From: Paralvinella palmiformis
Taxonomy: Eukaryota; Annelida; Polychaeta; Terebellida; Alvinellidae
NCBI GenBank assembly: GCA_025642065.1
Contig: JAODUP010000069.1
Span: 496,501 to 560,500, forward strand
Length of the DNA: 64,000 nt
Reading direction: 5' to 3'
In this document: one piece after another, positions 42,206 to 52,784 of the stretch
Layout: the number at the start of each line of letters is the position of its first letter
Position numbering within the stretch: position 1 is the stretch's first letter
Notes under the pieces: model-generated
What the model saw: the letters and a program-made list of their open reading frames with translations, nothing else
The model's database searches: none
Told to the model about the DNA's origin: nothing
Translations under genes and position numbers: made by a program

Positions 42206-43395
42206 CTGTATATACTCTGGTATAAGTCGCACCTGCGTATAAGACGCGCCTATTTCTAGGACAATTAAGCCCCCTGGAGTCGAACCCGCATGTAAGACGC
42301 ACTAAAATCAGCAAGATTGATGGGAGACATCAAGCGCCTGTAGAATTGAAGTCACCCCTCTCCCTAGGGATGACGGCGATATTCGTGTTGTGGTCGTGGG
42401 CTGTACGTTGTTTCACTTTGTCGGTGAGATGAGCGCAAAATAACAGGTTATTACGGCGCGTGAAACGTGTGCACCACCCAGCTGATGTACGAAACGATTC
42501 ATTCTGATAGCGCCACAGGTAACAACATAACCCTGTTGTCTGTGGTCGCATATCCAGTCTTTCAGTTCTCGTTCTTCTTGAGGAAATGACGATTGCCTCT
42601 CCCCTGCGTACAACATCTTGCCCACGGCATCTCGGCTAAGTCAAGCGTAGCTTTTCACCAGACTCGCTTTTGCTTCTCAGCATACCGCACAAGTTTCAGT
42701 TTAAACTCTGTCATATGCACATCAACCTCGTTTTATATTTCCAGACATGGTTGTTGGGTAAATATAACAAGTATATGAAGTTATAAAAATAATATTTCCT
42801 TTATAGTATTACGTTTCTGTAATGCTCTTTGAAGAGCGAGTACGTTCATATTAGTAGTTCCCATGCGCCAGCTTTGGATGATTGATTGATGTTTTACAGC
42901 CACTTTTGTGCACATGATAGGCTAAATGTACCCCCCAAGGGTAATGAAGCGAAGTCAAAGATGAAACACCCTTCAGATATGCCACGCCCAGGCTCGAACT
43001 CAGACGATGGTGATCTGTGATCCAACGCGCTACTAGTTAGGCCACGGAGGCGCCCCGCGCCAGCTTTGGAAATAATTATAGTGTTTGCTGTAATCGTTTT
43101 CCTTTGCTGTGGCTCCTATGGCCAATTTTTACGTGGCCTCATTTACCGTTCCATTCAATTACACACGCTCACATATTTCGATAATAATGACATGTCTTTG
43201 TGATAACGTCGCTAATTAGTGCATCGGATTAAATAATCATGGCGGATATCACGATTGAGTTTGGCTTCGAAAGACAACAATGAAAGCATACCTTATACAT
43301 TTTAGTACTGGTCATATTTTCATTATTAAGGTTGAAAAATTATTGTATTATTCTATTTGGGAGTATAAAAGTGCGACCCGAGTGTATATATACGG
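42206..43395 (-). mobile_element. pogo-like element P3 with transposase N-terminal remnant
   Basis: The ends are CTGTATATACTCTGGTATAA and GAGTGTATATATACGG, with TA at 42204-42205 and 43396-43397. On the - strand from about 42715, decayed frames show TEFKLKLVRYAEKQKR, EERELKDWICDHRQQGYVVT and SAGWCTRFTRRNNLL, the CENP-B-like DNA-binding region of pogo/Tigger transposases. Frameshifts and stops show it is dead. An S1 SINE is inserted at 42879-43056. Confidence 0.85.
42879..43056 (-). mobile_element. SINE S1 with perfect 14-bp target duplication
   Basis: Both flanks read GCGCCAGCTTTGGA (42865-42878 and 43057-43070). The element has GGGGCGCCTCCGTGGCC and a B-box-like GTTCGAGCC in the head, the S1 body and an ATCAATCATC tail. 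This is the least decayed copy in the window and defines the exact family limits. Confidence 0.93.
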
Positions 43396-43939
43396 TATCT
43401 ATAAAAAAATTGAAACTAGTGTTCCATTCATCCAATTAATATACTGGTATTGCAATAGTCTATATTACAAAAAAATATCCACTGCTTATAACAATTGAGA
43501 TAAAACATGGAGATTTCCTGAAGAAGGATGTGTACAACAAATGCAGCTTTCTAAAATATGGAATAAAATTAACTTTCCTAATATTGTTTAATAAAATACA
43601 TAAAAACAAAGCCAATATATATATATATATATATATTATAAAACACGTCCATAAGTTATGGAATCTCTATGGCCTTTCAGTTGTTTCAATAGACTGCTAG
43701 AACATAAATTATGTTAGTTTGAGAGGTGTTTCATTTTCCAATTCATCATATTTTATATTTTTGTTTCTAGACTTGAAACAAATAGAGGCTTTAATTCTGT
43801 TCATGCAATCATAAATATTTATTGTCAATGGACATATTCTTAAATTAATATTATTATTATATATATATTATAGCTTATAAATTACAACTAACACCTCTGT
43901 GAAAACAATATACCCAGTTAACTGGAGTATGACATAAAA
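43396..43939. other. Intergenic spacer
   Basis: AT-rich; TA tract at 43616-43636. Nothing else recognised. Confidence 0.6.
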
Positions 43940-45890
43940 TGTCATTATCGACGATCAACTTCAACGGTATGATTTCCCATCAAGAGGCACAGAAAGTAGT
44001 TGATTCTATGTGTGGTGAGGCGGTTGTCGTGATGCATGAAGCATGTTCGAAGGTAATATATTATAAACATTGTAGCTGTTGGAGGGAGATTTAAGCCAAA
44101 ATTAAATGGTCGAATAAGGATTGTTTGTTTACTAGGGATAGGCAGCGGGGTTGGGTTCAGAATTTGGAACGCCTGAGGTCGACCTCGGGAGGGTCACGTC
44201 TATCTAGGTCCGCGAAAAAAGTTTATAGATCGATTTGTAATCAAGCCATGAGTGGCAGCCTAAACCAACTTGAAAGTCAGCTGAATACTTTAAACAGGGT
44301 CGAAATCTTAAAAAGTTTTGGAATTTGATTCTCAGTAGATATATTAAAACAGTGAGATCCTCGCGTGACGACATTGATATTTCAAGACTAAAGGAGTGTT
44401 TTAGCACGAAATTCTCGGTGTCTGCCTGTAACAGTGATGCAATTACAAACGCTGAACGGGAAGTTAAAATTAAATTTGATAATCGCCAAAAATCCACGTG
44501 TAATGAATGATAGGGTCGATATCTGTTAACACGATTACAAATTACACCAAGAAATTAAACTAATGATCCTTACCTGGCATTGATGGTATCACGGTCGAAC
44601 ATCTTAAACATACTCTTGGCTCTAGAATTATCAGACCTATCAGTGTCATGTTTTCTCTGTGTCGTAAATACTGTATTGTACCTAATTTATTCTGTCAAGG
44701 CTTACCCGTACCTTTACTTAAGAAGCCTACCTTAGATCCTACTTTACCACAACATTATCGGCCTGTTGCTGTATCTTGTGCCTTATCGAAGCTTCTTGAA
44801 TTGTATATACTCGATGTGTCCGGTTATCATGAATTTAGTGACTTACAATTTGAATTTGTTGCCGAGAGAGGCATCAATATGTTGCAAATAAATATATTAC
44901 ATAGCATGGTTTGCGGTTTAATCCATCAAAAACTGAATGTATCATATTTGGTAATTGTAATTTAGATCCACATCCTGAGTGGATGCTTAACGATGTAAAA
45001 ACGTAAAGAAAGTGACAGTGTGAACTATTTAGGTGTCTCATTATCTCACGCTAAGCCAAATGTACACTTTGATAATAGAATTAATGCATGTAGGAGGGCG
45101 TATTATGCCATGCGAGGCGCTGGTTTTAATAACAATAACTCAGATATTAATACTTTGTTCTACGTTTGGAAGGTGGCAATTAGACCCGTTTTAACACATT
45201 GTTGTAATTCTATGTACATAAGTAAAAAGTCGCTAAGTAACATGGAAAAGTTGCAGACAAAATTACTTAAAGCCAGCGCAGGTCTGCACAAATACTGCAA
45301 ATTAGGTACACCTGTTCTGAAAGCACTGAACGCAAATACGATAGACACGACAGTCGAAATAAGTTCACTAGATTTGATGGGCACCATATTTTGTAATGCT
45401 TCACGACCAAGGTCATTTTATTCTCATCTTTTAAAAATGCATGTCCGTGGCAAGCTAGTTGGTCACACTGATCTTATCGCCAGGGTAAATACTATTTGTT
45501 TTAAACAGGAAACATCTTTAAAAAAATTCTTATTGATAAACGTTATGCCGACAAAATAAGAATTGATTTAAAGAAGCATTACACGATAGAAGATGGGTTG
45601 GCAGACAGTGTAAGGCAGACAGTTGAGCCGTGATCCTTACGATCGTCATGTATTAAACATGTTGTTGATGTCATTTTAATATTGACACATGATATCTTAT
45701 AATGGCACATTTTTACCTAATATATTTGTGATTTGTCACCCCGTTAATTTTTATGTATGGTGCCAATTGCTTTATACAGATACTATATCGTTGAATATTA
45801 TGTATTCAGTTCATGTGTATTGTATGTACTCTTCTTTTGAAGGCTAAAAAATCTGAATAATCCAACTAAATAATACAAGTTGAATGTATG
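43940..45890 (+). mobile_element. LINE remnant with reverse-transcriptase fragments
   Basis: Broken + frames resemble non-LTR ORF2: a linker before RT (43940-44510), LPQHYRPVAVSCALSKLLEL (RT motif around HYRP, 44648-44965), a deletion of the catalytic core, then VNYLGVSLSHAKPN, RRAYYAMRGAGFN and LTHCCNSMYIS to about 45560. The 3' end reads TTTGAAGGCTAAAAAATCTG near 45840-45860, a typical LINE-like tail. It is a different LINE from those at 30.8 and 46.4 kb. It is inactive. Confidence 0.8.
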
Positions 45891-46140
45891 TAAACAACTC
45901 GATACGTTCTTCTTGCATCCAAAATCAAGATGGATGAGTCGTGCTGTGCATTTCAGCCAGACACCGATCTTCTGGAATCGTTAAAGTCTGCCAAATGGAA
46001 CTATATGTGAAAGACCACCAGTGCTAGTGATGTGTATGCCTCTTTTTGTGACTTTGTAACTTTTTTCTAGATCTGTGTTATAAAGTATCTGACATGAGGT
46101 ACCGGTATATGTAAAAATAACACAGTCTGTCTTTATAACT
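45891..46140. other. Spacer left of satellite
   Basis: No feature recognised. Confidence 0.5.
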
Positions 46141-46400
46141 GTTTAACATGTTTTTTTTAAATATAATTTTATGCAAGATCTGCATTAACACATACTTTAT
46201 ATCGTGTTTTATTTAGTGCATTAGTTTTTATAAAGCGCAATTATTTGAGATTCTGTGTTTAACATGTTTTTATATTATTTTTGCTAGATCTGCATTGACA
46301 CATACTTTATTATTATGTTTTTAGTCAGTGCATTAGTGTTACTAAAGTGCCATCATTTGAGATTATGCGTTTAACATGTTTTAAAGTTATTTTTACCTAG
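46141..46400. repeat. Tandem satellite, left block (112-116 bp monomers)
   Basis: Monomers start GTTTAACATG at 46141, 46257 and 46369 (periods 116 and 112) and share AGATCTGCATT, ACACATACTTTAT, AGTGCATTAG and CATTTGAGATT-type words. The third monomer stops after about 30 bases where the LINE begins, and related monomers resume at 52259. Confidence 0.88.
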
Positions 46401-46558
46401 GTATATACTGGACGTAGGTTGTTAATCCTGTGTGTCAAGATCCTCATCCAATTTTGAGCAGATATTTGATGCTGGCAGTTCACAAATAGCTTTGTGACCT
46501 AATCTTAGAGCTGCCTCATAATTAAAAATAAGATCCTGATCCCTCCAGTGTTCATCTA

Positions 46559-47366
46559 CCATATATACTCGCGTATAAGTCGATTTGTTTGGGTAGCGAA
46601 AAACGGAGTTCACTGAAGCACCTCGACTTATAAGCGCGTCATATTTCCTACCAGCTGAAGGAAAGATGGTTTCGGCCATCCTTGACACTCAACACTATAG
46701 GATTAAACCCAATAAGAGCCAGAGTCGGAATAAAATCGTCTATTATTATTCAATATATAACAATTAATTTTCACCAAACTGCTATTTGTAATAATACTTG
46801 ATAGTCACGCGCTATTACCTACCAGTACCTCCAGATGTGCTGTGAAACAATGAATTAAATCGCTTACTGGTCTTAGTTAATAAATTAAGATTCATTTTCA
46901 CCAAATTGTTATATGGATCTCACAAACAGGCTAGTCTGTATGTAATATAATACTTGATAATCACGCGTTGTTAACTACCGGTACCTCCAGATGATTAGCG
47001 ATAATATAAAAATCACTGTTCACATTGCAAACCTTGCTCGCCAATTAATTAATAACACTTTCCAGTTGAAGGGAGTCTAAAAATCCGTCTCTCTCTCTCT
47101 CTCTCTCTGTGTGTGTGCTTGTGTGTGTGTGTGTGTGTCACTGCCTGTGAAGAAATTGATATTCACCACGCACTTGCTGACACCATAAGTTTGAAACGAC
47201 TGGGTTAACGTTTTCGCGAATGACGCCAATGATTCCGATTTTGAGGAATTTTAAGCCAATACTTGACCTCGACTTACACGGTGAGCATATGCCTGAGGAA
47301 AGAATTACAGGGTGAAAATTGGTCTTGACTTATCTGCCGGGTCGACTTATATGCGAGTATATACGG
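46559..47366. mobile_element. pogo-like non-autonomous element P4 (808 bp)
   Basis: The ends are CCATATATACTCGCGTATAA and its near-inverse TTATATGCGAGTATATACGG. TA dinucleotides flank it (46557-46558, 47367-47368), as for Tc1/mariner/pogo elements. Sequence similarity to P1 in inverse orientation includes the internal duplicated block. A TC/TG microsatellite lies at about 47092-47138. It splits the LINE ORF2 C-terminus. Confidence 0.87.
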
Positions 47367-47686
47367 TAGTATCCTCCCAAAAGATTGTACACTAGGAGTA
47401 TTCCCTACTTTATTATGCAAGCTGTTCCAGGAACCTGTTACCATTTCCCTGAAATAGTGTTGTCTGATCCGAGTCTTGCTATGGTAAATGATAGTTTATA
47501 GCTATTCCCTCTTGTCTGATAGAAACCCTCTTCTGCTGTAACTATAGCTGGCATCCCTTGCTCATCATATGCCCCAGAGACCATCTTAAATATTTCAATC
47601 ATATTTCAATCATATCCCTAATGTTATTATTTCCTTCTTCCTTCTTGGCATCCACACCGAGTTGGCATATTCTAGATGTGGTCTGA

Positions 47687-48918
47687 CTATTGCTTTGTAC
47701 AATCTTTGTCTTCATCCAGGTATACAAAGGATCTCCTTATTAACCCCATCATCTGATTTGCCTTACCAACCTTTTCCATTATATGGTGTTCAAAACTAAG
47801 GTTACAGTCCACTGTGACTCTTTTTTCCTTTTCTACCTGTTCTAGTATGTGATCTGTGTATGTATTATTCCAATCTTGTTTTTTCGTGGTATATTTATTC
47901 TGGTCCTGTTTCTTCTTGAGATGGTCATCATCACCTTGCATTTCTCTGGGCGGAATCGCAAGAGCCATTTCTTTGACCATCCTTGTAAATTATTTAGATC
48001 CTTTTGTAGAGTTTGTATATCCTCATTTGATCTTATTTCTCGAAACACCTTTATGTCGTCTGCACACATAAATACTTCAGAGATCATGTTGTCAGCGAGA
48101 TCATTTATAAAATTAGTCCTAGAACACTCTCTTGGGGGGGGGGGGGTCCCTCTAAGCACATCGGCCCATGCTAAAAACTGTACTTTAACCGACACTCGCT
48201 GTCTTCTATTTAACAGAAATGATGTTACCCACCTGACTATCTTTCCAGACATACCATATGATCTAAGTTTGCCAATGAGCCGTTTATGTGGAACCGTGTC
48301 AAATGGTTTCACAAAGTCAAGATATATTACATCTAACTCCCCTCCTCTATCCAGAATCTCTGTCCAAGTATCAAAGATTTTGAGTATTTGTAAAGCGGTT
48401 GATATACCTCTTATAAATACATATTGCCTATTACTGAGCAGATTATTTCTATTCATATGAGCTATCATAACATCCCTTACTAATGATTCCATAATCTCAC
48501 AGGCTATGCATGTAAGACTGACGGGTCTATAGTTGCATGCTAACTTCTTACTACCCTTCGTAAAAATTGCAGAGATATGGGCTTGTCTATATTCGTTTGG
48601 CATGGATCCCTTTTCTAAGGTTGAGTTGTATATTATTTCCAATGCCATGCCAAGTTCCTCTGCTGTTTCTTTCAGAAGTCTTGGGCATATTGCATCTGGG
48701 CCTGGTGACTTCAATTTCATTAGTTTCTTGACAACATCTTTCTTAGAAATATTTATATCTTCCAGCTTGGAGTCCCCAACAATTTTTATATATCTGTATC
48801 CGATTCTTTTGTGAATATACCGCTGAAAAGGTTGGAGAGAAATTGCGCTTTTTCCTGGTCTGTTTTGGTTAGCATCTGACTGGATGATTAGATCTGAAAC
48901 TCCAGTTCTGGTTTTCAT
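47687..48918 (-). pseudogene. LINE reverse-transcriptase region
   Basis: A 358-codon frame (48918-47842) and an overlapping 97-codon frame (47980-47687) encode RT motifs: KLKSPGPDAICPRLLKE, NYRPVSLTCIACEIMESLV, YLDFVKPFDTVPHKRL, and a damaged ADD block. A frameshift at a G run replaces the expected P-Q-G-S-V-L-G-P block by a Pro run. Confidence 0.87.
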
Positions 48919-49123
48919 TTTTCCTTTCGCATAGTTCCAGAATTGCTTTGGATTTGACTTTGCCTGTCACGAGGTACCTTTTTCCAAATCTCTCTGTAAC
49001 TTACGTGTCATAGCTCGTACTTTATTTCTTTGACGGGTGTATTATTTATATTTCTTTTGATCTCATGTCTCCATATATCTTTGCCATAAATGGTGTTTCT
49101 TTTTTGTTGCTCGAAATCTATTT

Positions 49124-50057
49124 TTATCTATTGGGATGCCATGCCTCTTTTTTTTTACTTTGGCTTACCTCCTTGCTAGGAATGTGTTTTTTCTGTGCCT
49201 CCATTAGGATTTCTTTGAATATTTTCCATTGTCTTTCTGGATCATTTGTATGTGGTGTCAGTTTATTTTGCCAATCAATTGATAGTTCTTGTCTAAGGGC
49301 TACACAGTCTCCTCGATCATAGTAGAACTTAATAGAGGGATTGTCTGTAGTTTCTATCCAGGAATTAAAATTGAAGACCAAGCAACAGTGATTGCTCTTG
49401 CCAAGTGGTGACTTGTGCTGTAGATTTGATAGCATGCCCTCTTCATTTGTTAGAATCAGATCAAGTAGGTTTGGCTTATTTGGCCCTCTCCCTCTGGTCT
49501 CTTTTGTTACGTGTTGGAACCAGTACCCATCTCTTAACGACTCTACAATTTTATAGTCTTCTCCATTTATGTTAATTCCCTCTGTTTTCCATGTATTCCA
49601 ATCAAACTTTGGGTAGTTGAAATCCTCTACTATCAGTGCATGGGTACTACTTGACTGGCTTGCTTCTCGCATAAGATTTAGGAGCCTTTCATTGTTGAAA
49701 TTATCACTTTGGGGGCTTTTGTATATACAACCACAAGAAGTTCATCATTTTTTCCAGCCGAATCTTGATCCATATTGATTCTTTAAATTCAGTTGTCATC
49801 TGGCTTTTTCTTGCCTGCAGAGTGTTAAGCGTCTATATACAAGTTCCTCTTATACTGTGCTTGCTGCTCAATTCTGTGGTGTGTAGCTCATACCCTGCTA
49901 TGCCTAGCTCTGCCTCAGTGATCTGGTATCTTGCATTTTTAGGGTTGAATTCTGTGTTAAGTATCATGTGTGGTCTGTCCTGTGCTTGATTTATTCTATT
50001 TCTTAGTTCAGCCATTTTGTTTGTCAGTGTGTCTGCATTGGTATAACAGCAAATCAA
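49124..50057 (-). pseudogene. LINE endonuclease region
   Basis: Two open frames (50057-49833 and 49672-49124) encode an apurinic-type endonuclease of a CR1/L2 LINE, with the N-terminal catalytic Asn in YTNADTL and a degenerate GDFN block read as EDFNYP. A frameshift separates them. Confidence 0.82.
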
Positions 50058-50695
50058 TGTGTTTCTTACCCTTGAGAGATCTCTACCACTGTTATTTTAC
50101 AGGATGTCATGCTTTAACAATAACTTGTGTATCAGCTATACCTTTGTTAACGTGCAGTGCTTTATGTACATCTTGTCTTGATGAGCTTAATCTTAATTTT
50201 TCTTTATCTTCCTGATCCTTAACTGGTCTGGTGGTCCTCTTACCCTGTAAGTATAGTTTTCCAATCTGTCAGCTCTTTGTTGTTTCTTTGCTTCTTCTAT
50301 CAGTTTTTTTTTCTTTCAGCCTGTTGCTTTGGGATGTAATCATCATCTAACCCAAGTTGGTGGTATTTTTCATCTGCATCTCTTAATTTGGCTGTGTTTC
50401 TGAAGATAGGTTTTTGTTGTTGTTTGTGTATCTAGGTTAACCCGGATTGGTCTGTTCTTGTCATTCTACTTCTTTCCTAGTCTGGTCACACGTCTAATAT
50501 GTATTATTCTTTAAATTCCGTCATTACCATTTGATCTCTAAAAAATGTAAGTAGGAATAATGTATCAGCTCTCTGTCTATCTCTAGGTGCTTCTTCTTTG
50601 CTCTCCTCTGCGTTAAACACTATCATGTTGCCTTTTCTTGCTTCCTCATCTCTCATATCTATGTTTATATCACCTTGTGCTGGAATTTTCTGTAT

Positions 50696-51919
50696 CCGGA
50701 CATTTAGCCAACGGATATTTAGCCAATGGACACTTAGCCAACGGACATTTAGGCAACGGACACTTAGCCAACGAACACTTGGCCAATATTTGCAGAGGAC
50801 ATTTAGCCAACATTCAATTTTTGTTATCTTACATATACATGTATATTGTTATATTTTTGAGTTAGTGTCTGCTCTGTCAATATTATGTTCTCTTTGTGGA
50901 TGTTGCAAATATAGGCCTATCTTTAGATAAGATGTTAGCAACATAATAAGTATTGCTGCTTTTTGTACAATTTGTATATTTATAAATAATGATATGCAAC
51001 AAGCAATATGTCAGGGTTGGGAAGTTGTTTTACACAGACGTTATTACCACCGTTAATTAACGGTTATTAACGTAATAAAAAACACGTTTTAAAAGTTTTT
51101 TACACTGACTTGTAAAAAACCCAATTTAAATAAAATGGAGCTATAAAATAGTAAAATTATACCAATAAGCATAACAACATCAATAAGTAACACAGCAATT
51201 GATTTAACAGACTAATCCACATTATGATAACCGAATATCTAGTCTAGTTGATCTCTTCACTAACTACTTAACTATATATGGCTTGTGAGTAATTACTACT
51301 TGAATATACTGTAGATAACCTACTAGTCTCAGAATAACCCTCTATCCAACGTTGACACTTACATGTATTGTAATATATTTTAAAGATGTGACTTCATAAC
51401 CCAGGTGACATATCATAGTGTTAAAATGTGACTTCGCCCAATGAATTGAATAAAATACAATTATATACACTATGATGCTTGAATATAACAGCTGTGAACT
51501 ATATGTGTAACATCCGTGTTTGCAAGTTTTATAATATGAGACATCACTTTGTGTTTGTTGGGGTCTGGTCAAAAGCCCTCTAGGTCCAAAGCCCTCATAG
51601 ATAATATGTTATTTTCGTCGAAATATTTGAGCAATATTTTTAATGGTGGCATATACAAAGTACCCATAGAGTTAGGGTTCAGGGTATTAAACATGGGGCT
51701 TTTGTCCTGGGGGCTTTTAACCTAAAGGGCTTTTGACCTTCACCCGTGTTTGTTACATTCATACAATGAATTACAAAAATACAATTACGTACACTATTTT
51801 GTATTTATTGAAATACATAAACATAATCAAAAAGTTCCCCCCCTGCAAATAATGGCTATTGTCCGTCGGCTAAGTGTCCGTTGGCTAAATGTCCGTTGGC
51901 TAAATGTCCGTTGTCCCTG
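50696..51919. mobile_element. Foldback element with iterated 15-bp inverted termini (1.22 kb)
   Basis: The left arm (50697-50811) has six consecutive 15-bp units of CGGACATTTAGCCAA type plus one separate unit. The right arm (51861-51916) has about four units in inverse orientation (TTGGCTAAATGTCCG). CTGTAT occurs immediately outside both ends (50690-50695 and 51920-51925), a possible 6-bp target duplication. The LINE ORF1 region is interrupted here. The interior lacks a transposase frame; a CAGGGTTGGGAAG word near 51009 resembles a hAT end. The class is unclear, perhaps MULE-related. Confidence 0.8.
51560..51745. mobile_element. MULE-like MITE (186 bp) with 9-bp target duplication
   Basis: Perfect flanking GTGTTTGTT (51551-51559 and 51746-51754) is the 9-bp duplication typical of Mutator-like elements. 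The ends are inverted and internally iterated: GGTCAAAAGCCCTCTAGGTC on the left, and GGGCTTTTAACC then AAGGGCTTTTGACC on the right. No coding frame. It lies inside the larger foldback element. Confidence 0.87.
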
Positions 51920-52258
51920 CTGTATGTTATTTATTTTCCCGTCTAGGGCTTCAAGTGATTTCTGTAGGTTGTCTGTTCTCTCCCTTTGCCTAAATTGTGT
52001 CCAAATTATCCATTGCCACTTTCAAGTCGCCCAATTCCTTTATTAATTTGTTAGATGATTGTGCTAAGTTCTTTATCATAGTTTCACCCAGCTTCTCCAC
52101 TTTTTCGTCAATTAGTTTAATCTTGTCAAATGTCTTTGCAGTTTTGTTAGTCATATGCAATATGTTGGTTGCACCCCTGTTACATGATTTGCAATACCAG
52201 TGTATCTGTTGGGTTGTATTTTTATTTTTTTAAATTCATAAACCTCAACATTCAAAAC

Positions 52259-52425
52259 ATTGACACATACTTATCATGTTTTTAGTCAGTGCATTAGTGT
52301 TTAACATGCTTTTTGGTGTTATTTTTGCTAGATCTGCATTGACACATACTTTATTATCATATGTTTGTTTTCAGTGCATTAGTTTTTATCAAGTGCAATA
52401 ATTTGAGATTGTATATTTTACATGG
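52259..52425. repeat. Tandem satellite, right block
   Basis: Sequence resumes within a monomer (TTGACACATACTTATCATG), with a 29-bp deletion, then one nearly full monomer from about 52299 (GTTTAACATGC to TTTGAGATTGT). It belongs to the same family as 46141-46400. Confidence 0.85.
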
Positions 52426-52708
52426 AACATGGAAATTTTGTAATTCATCTGGTGGCATGTATTGGCTGGTAATAATAAAAATTGACTGCTATAATTTAAG
52501 GAGTGTTTTCTTTTCTGTTGCCATAGTAATTATTATAATATTCCGATTTTCGGAGACCCTCCGATTTACGTATAAATCTACTGTTTTGGCATTTCTCAAT
52601 GGTACCAACTAGTATGAACGTGGTACGAATTGATAGGGCACGCATTATTTGGGTACGAAATAACTTGTAAATATTGTCAATTTGCTGCTAGTCAGGCAAT
52701 ATCTGAAT
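52426..52708 (+). promoter_or_regulatory. Candidate promoter and 5'UTR of CCNDBP1
   Basis: TATAAA at 52571-52576 lies 133-138 bases before the ATG. A short hairpin TCGGAGACCCTCCGA (6-bp stem) precedes it at about 52554. The satellite end is only about 145 bases upstream of the TATA-like box. Promoter function is inferred. Confidence 0.45.
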
Positions 52709-52784
52709 ATGACTGAAGCAGAATTAGTCAGTGTATTTCATTCACATTTGAAAATAACAGATGCCTTGGTAGAAGATTTGAAAG
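52709..52784 (+). CDS. CCNDBP1: CCNDBP1 exon 1
   Basis: The ATG is at 52709-52711; MTEAELVSVFHSHLKITDAL opens an N-terminal helix. The donor is AAAG|GTAAAT, phase 1. No upstream in-frame Met was preferred because this start matches the short N-terminus of invertebrate homologues (inference). Confidence 0.78.

Larger units (their letters stand above)
46401..52258 (-). mobile_element. 5'-truncated CR1/L2-type LINE with nested insertions
   Basis: Read on the - strand: an ORF1 remnant (HWYCKSCN zinc-type end, a coiled coil, then an RRM-like basic region, 52.2-50.1 kb), ORF2 endonuclease (YTNADTLTNKMAELRNRI; VEDFNYPKFDW, 50.06-49.1 kb), reverse transcriptase (48.9-47.4 kb; YLDFVKPFDTVPHKRLI, catalytic block mutated to MCADD), and a C-terminal end (DEHWRDQDLIFNYEAALRLG) at 46.42-46.56 kb beyond an inserted pogo-like element. 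Frameshifts, including one at a G run near 48133-48146, disable it. Subtracting insertions leaves about 3.8 kb. ORF1 lacks its N-terminal part, so the 5' end is truncated. Confidence 0.87.

Noticed and set aside
47849..48460. 203-codon + strand frame
   Set aside because: It is the antisense shadow of the LINE reverse transcriptase.
50697..50811. CRISPR-like array
   Set aside because: The 15-bp units have no spacers, are imperfect, and have an inverted partner array; the setting is eukaryotic.
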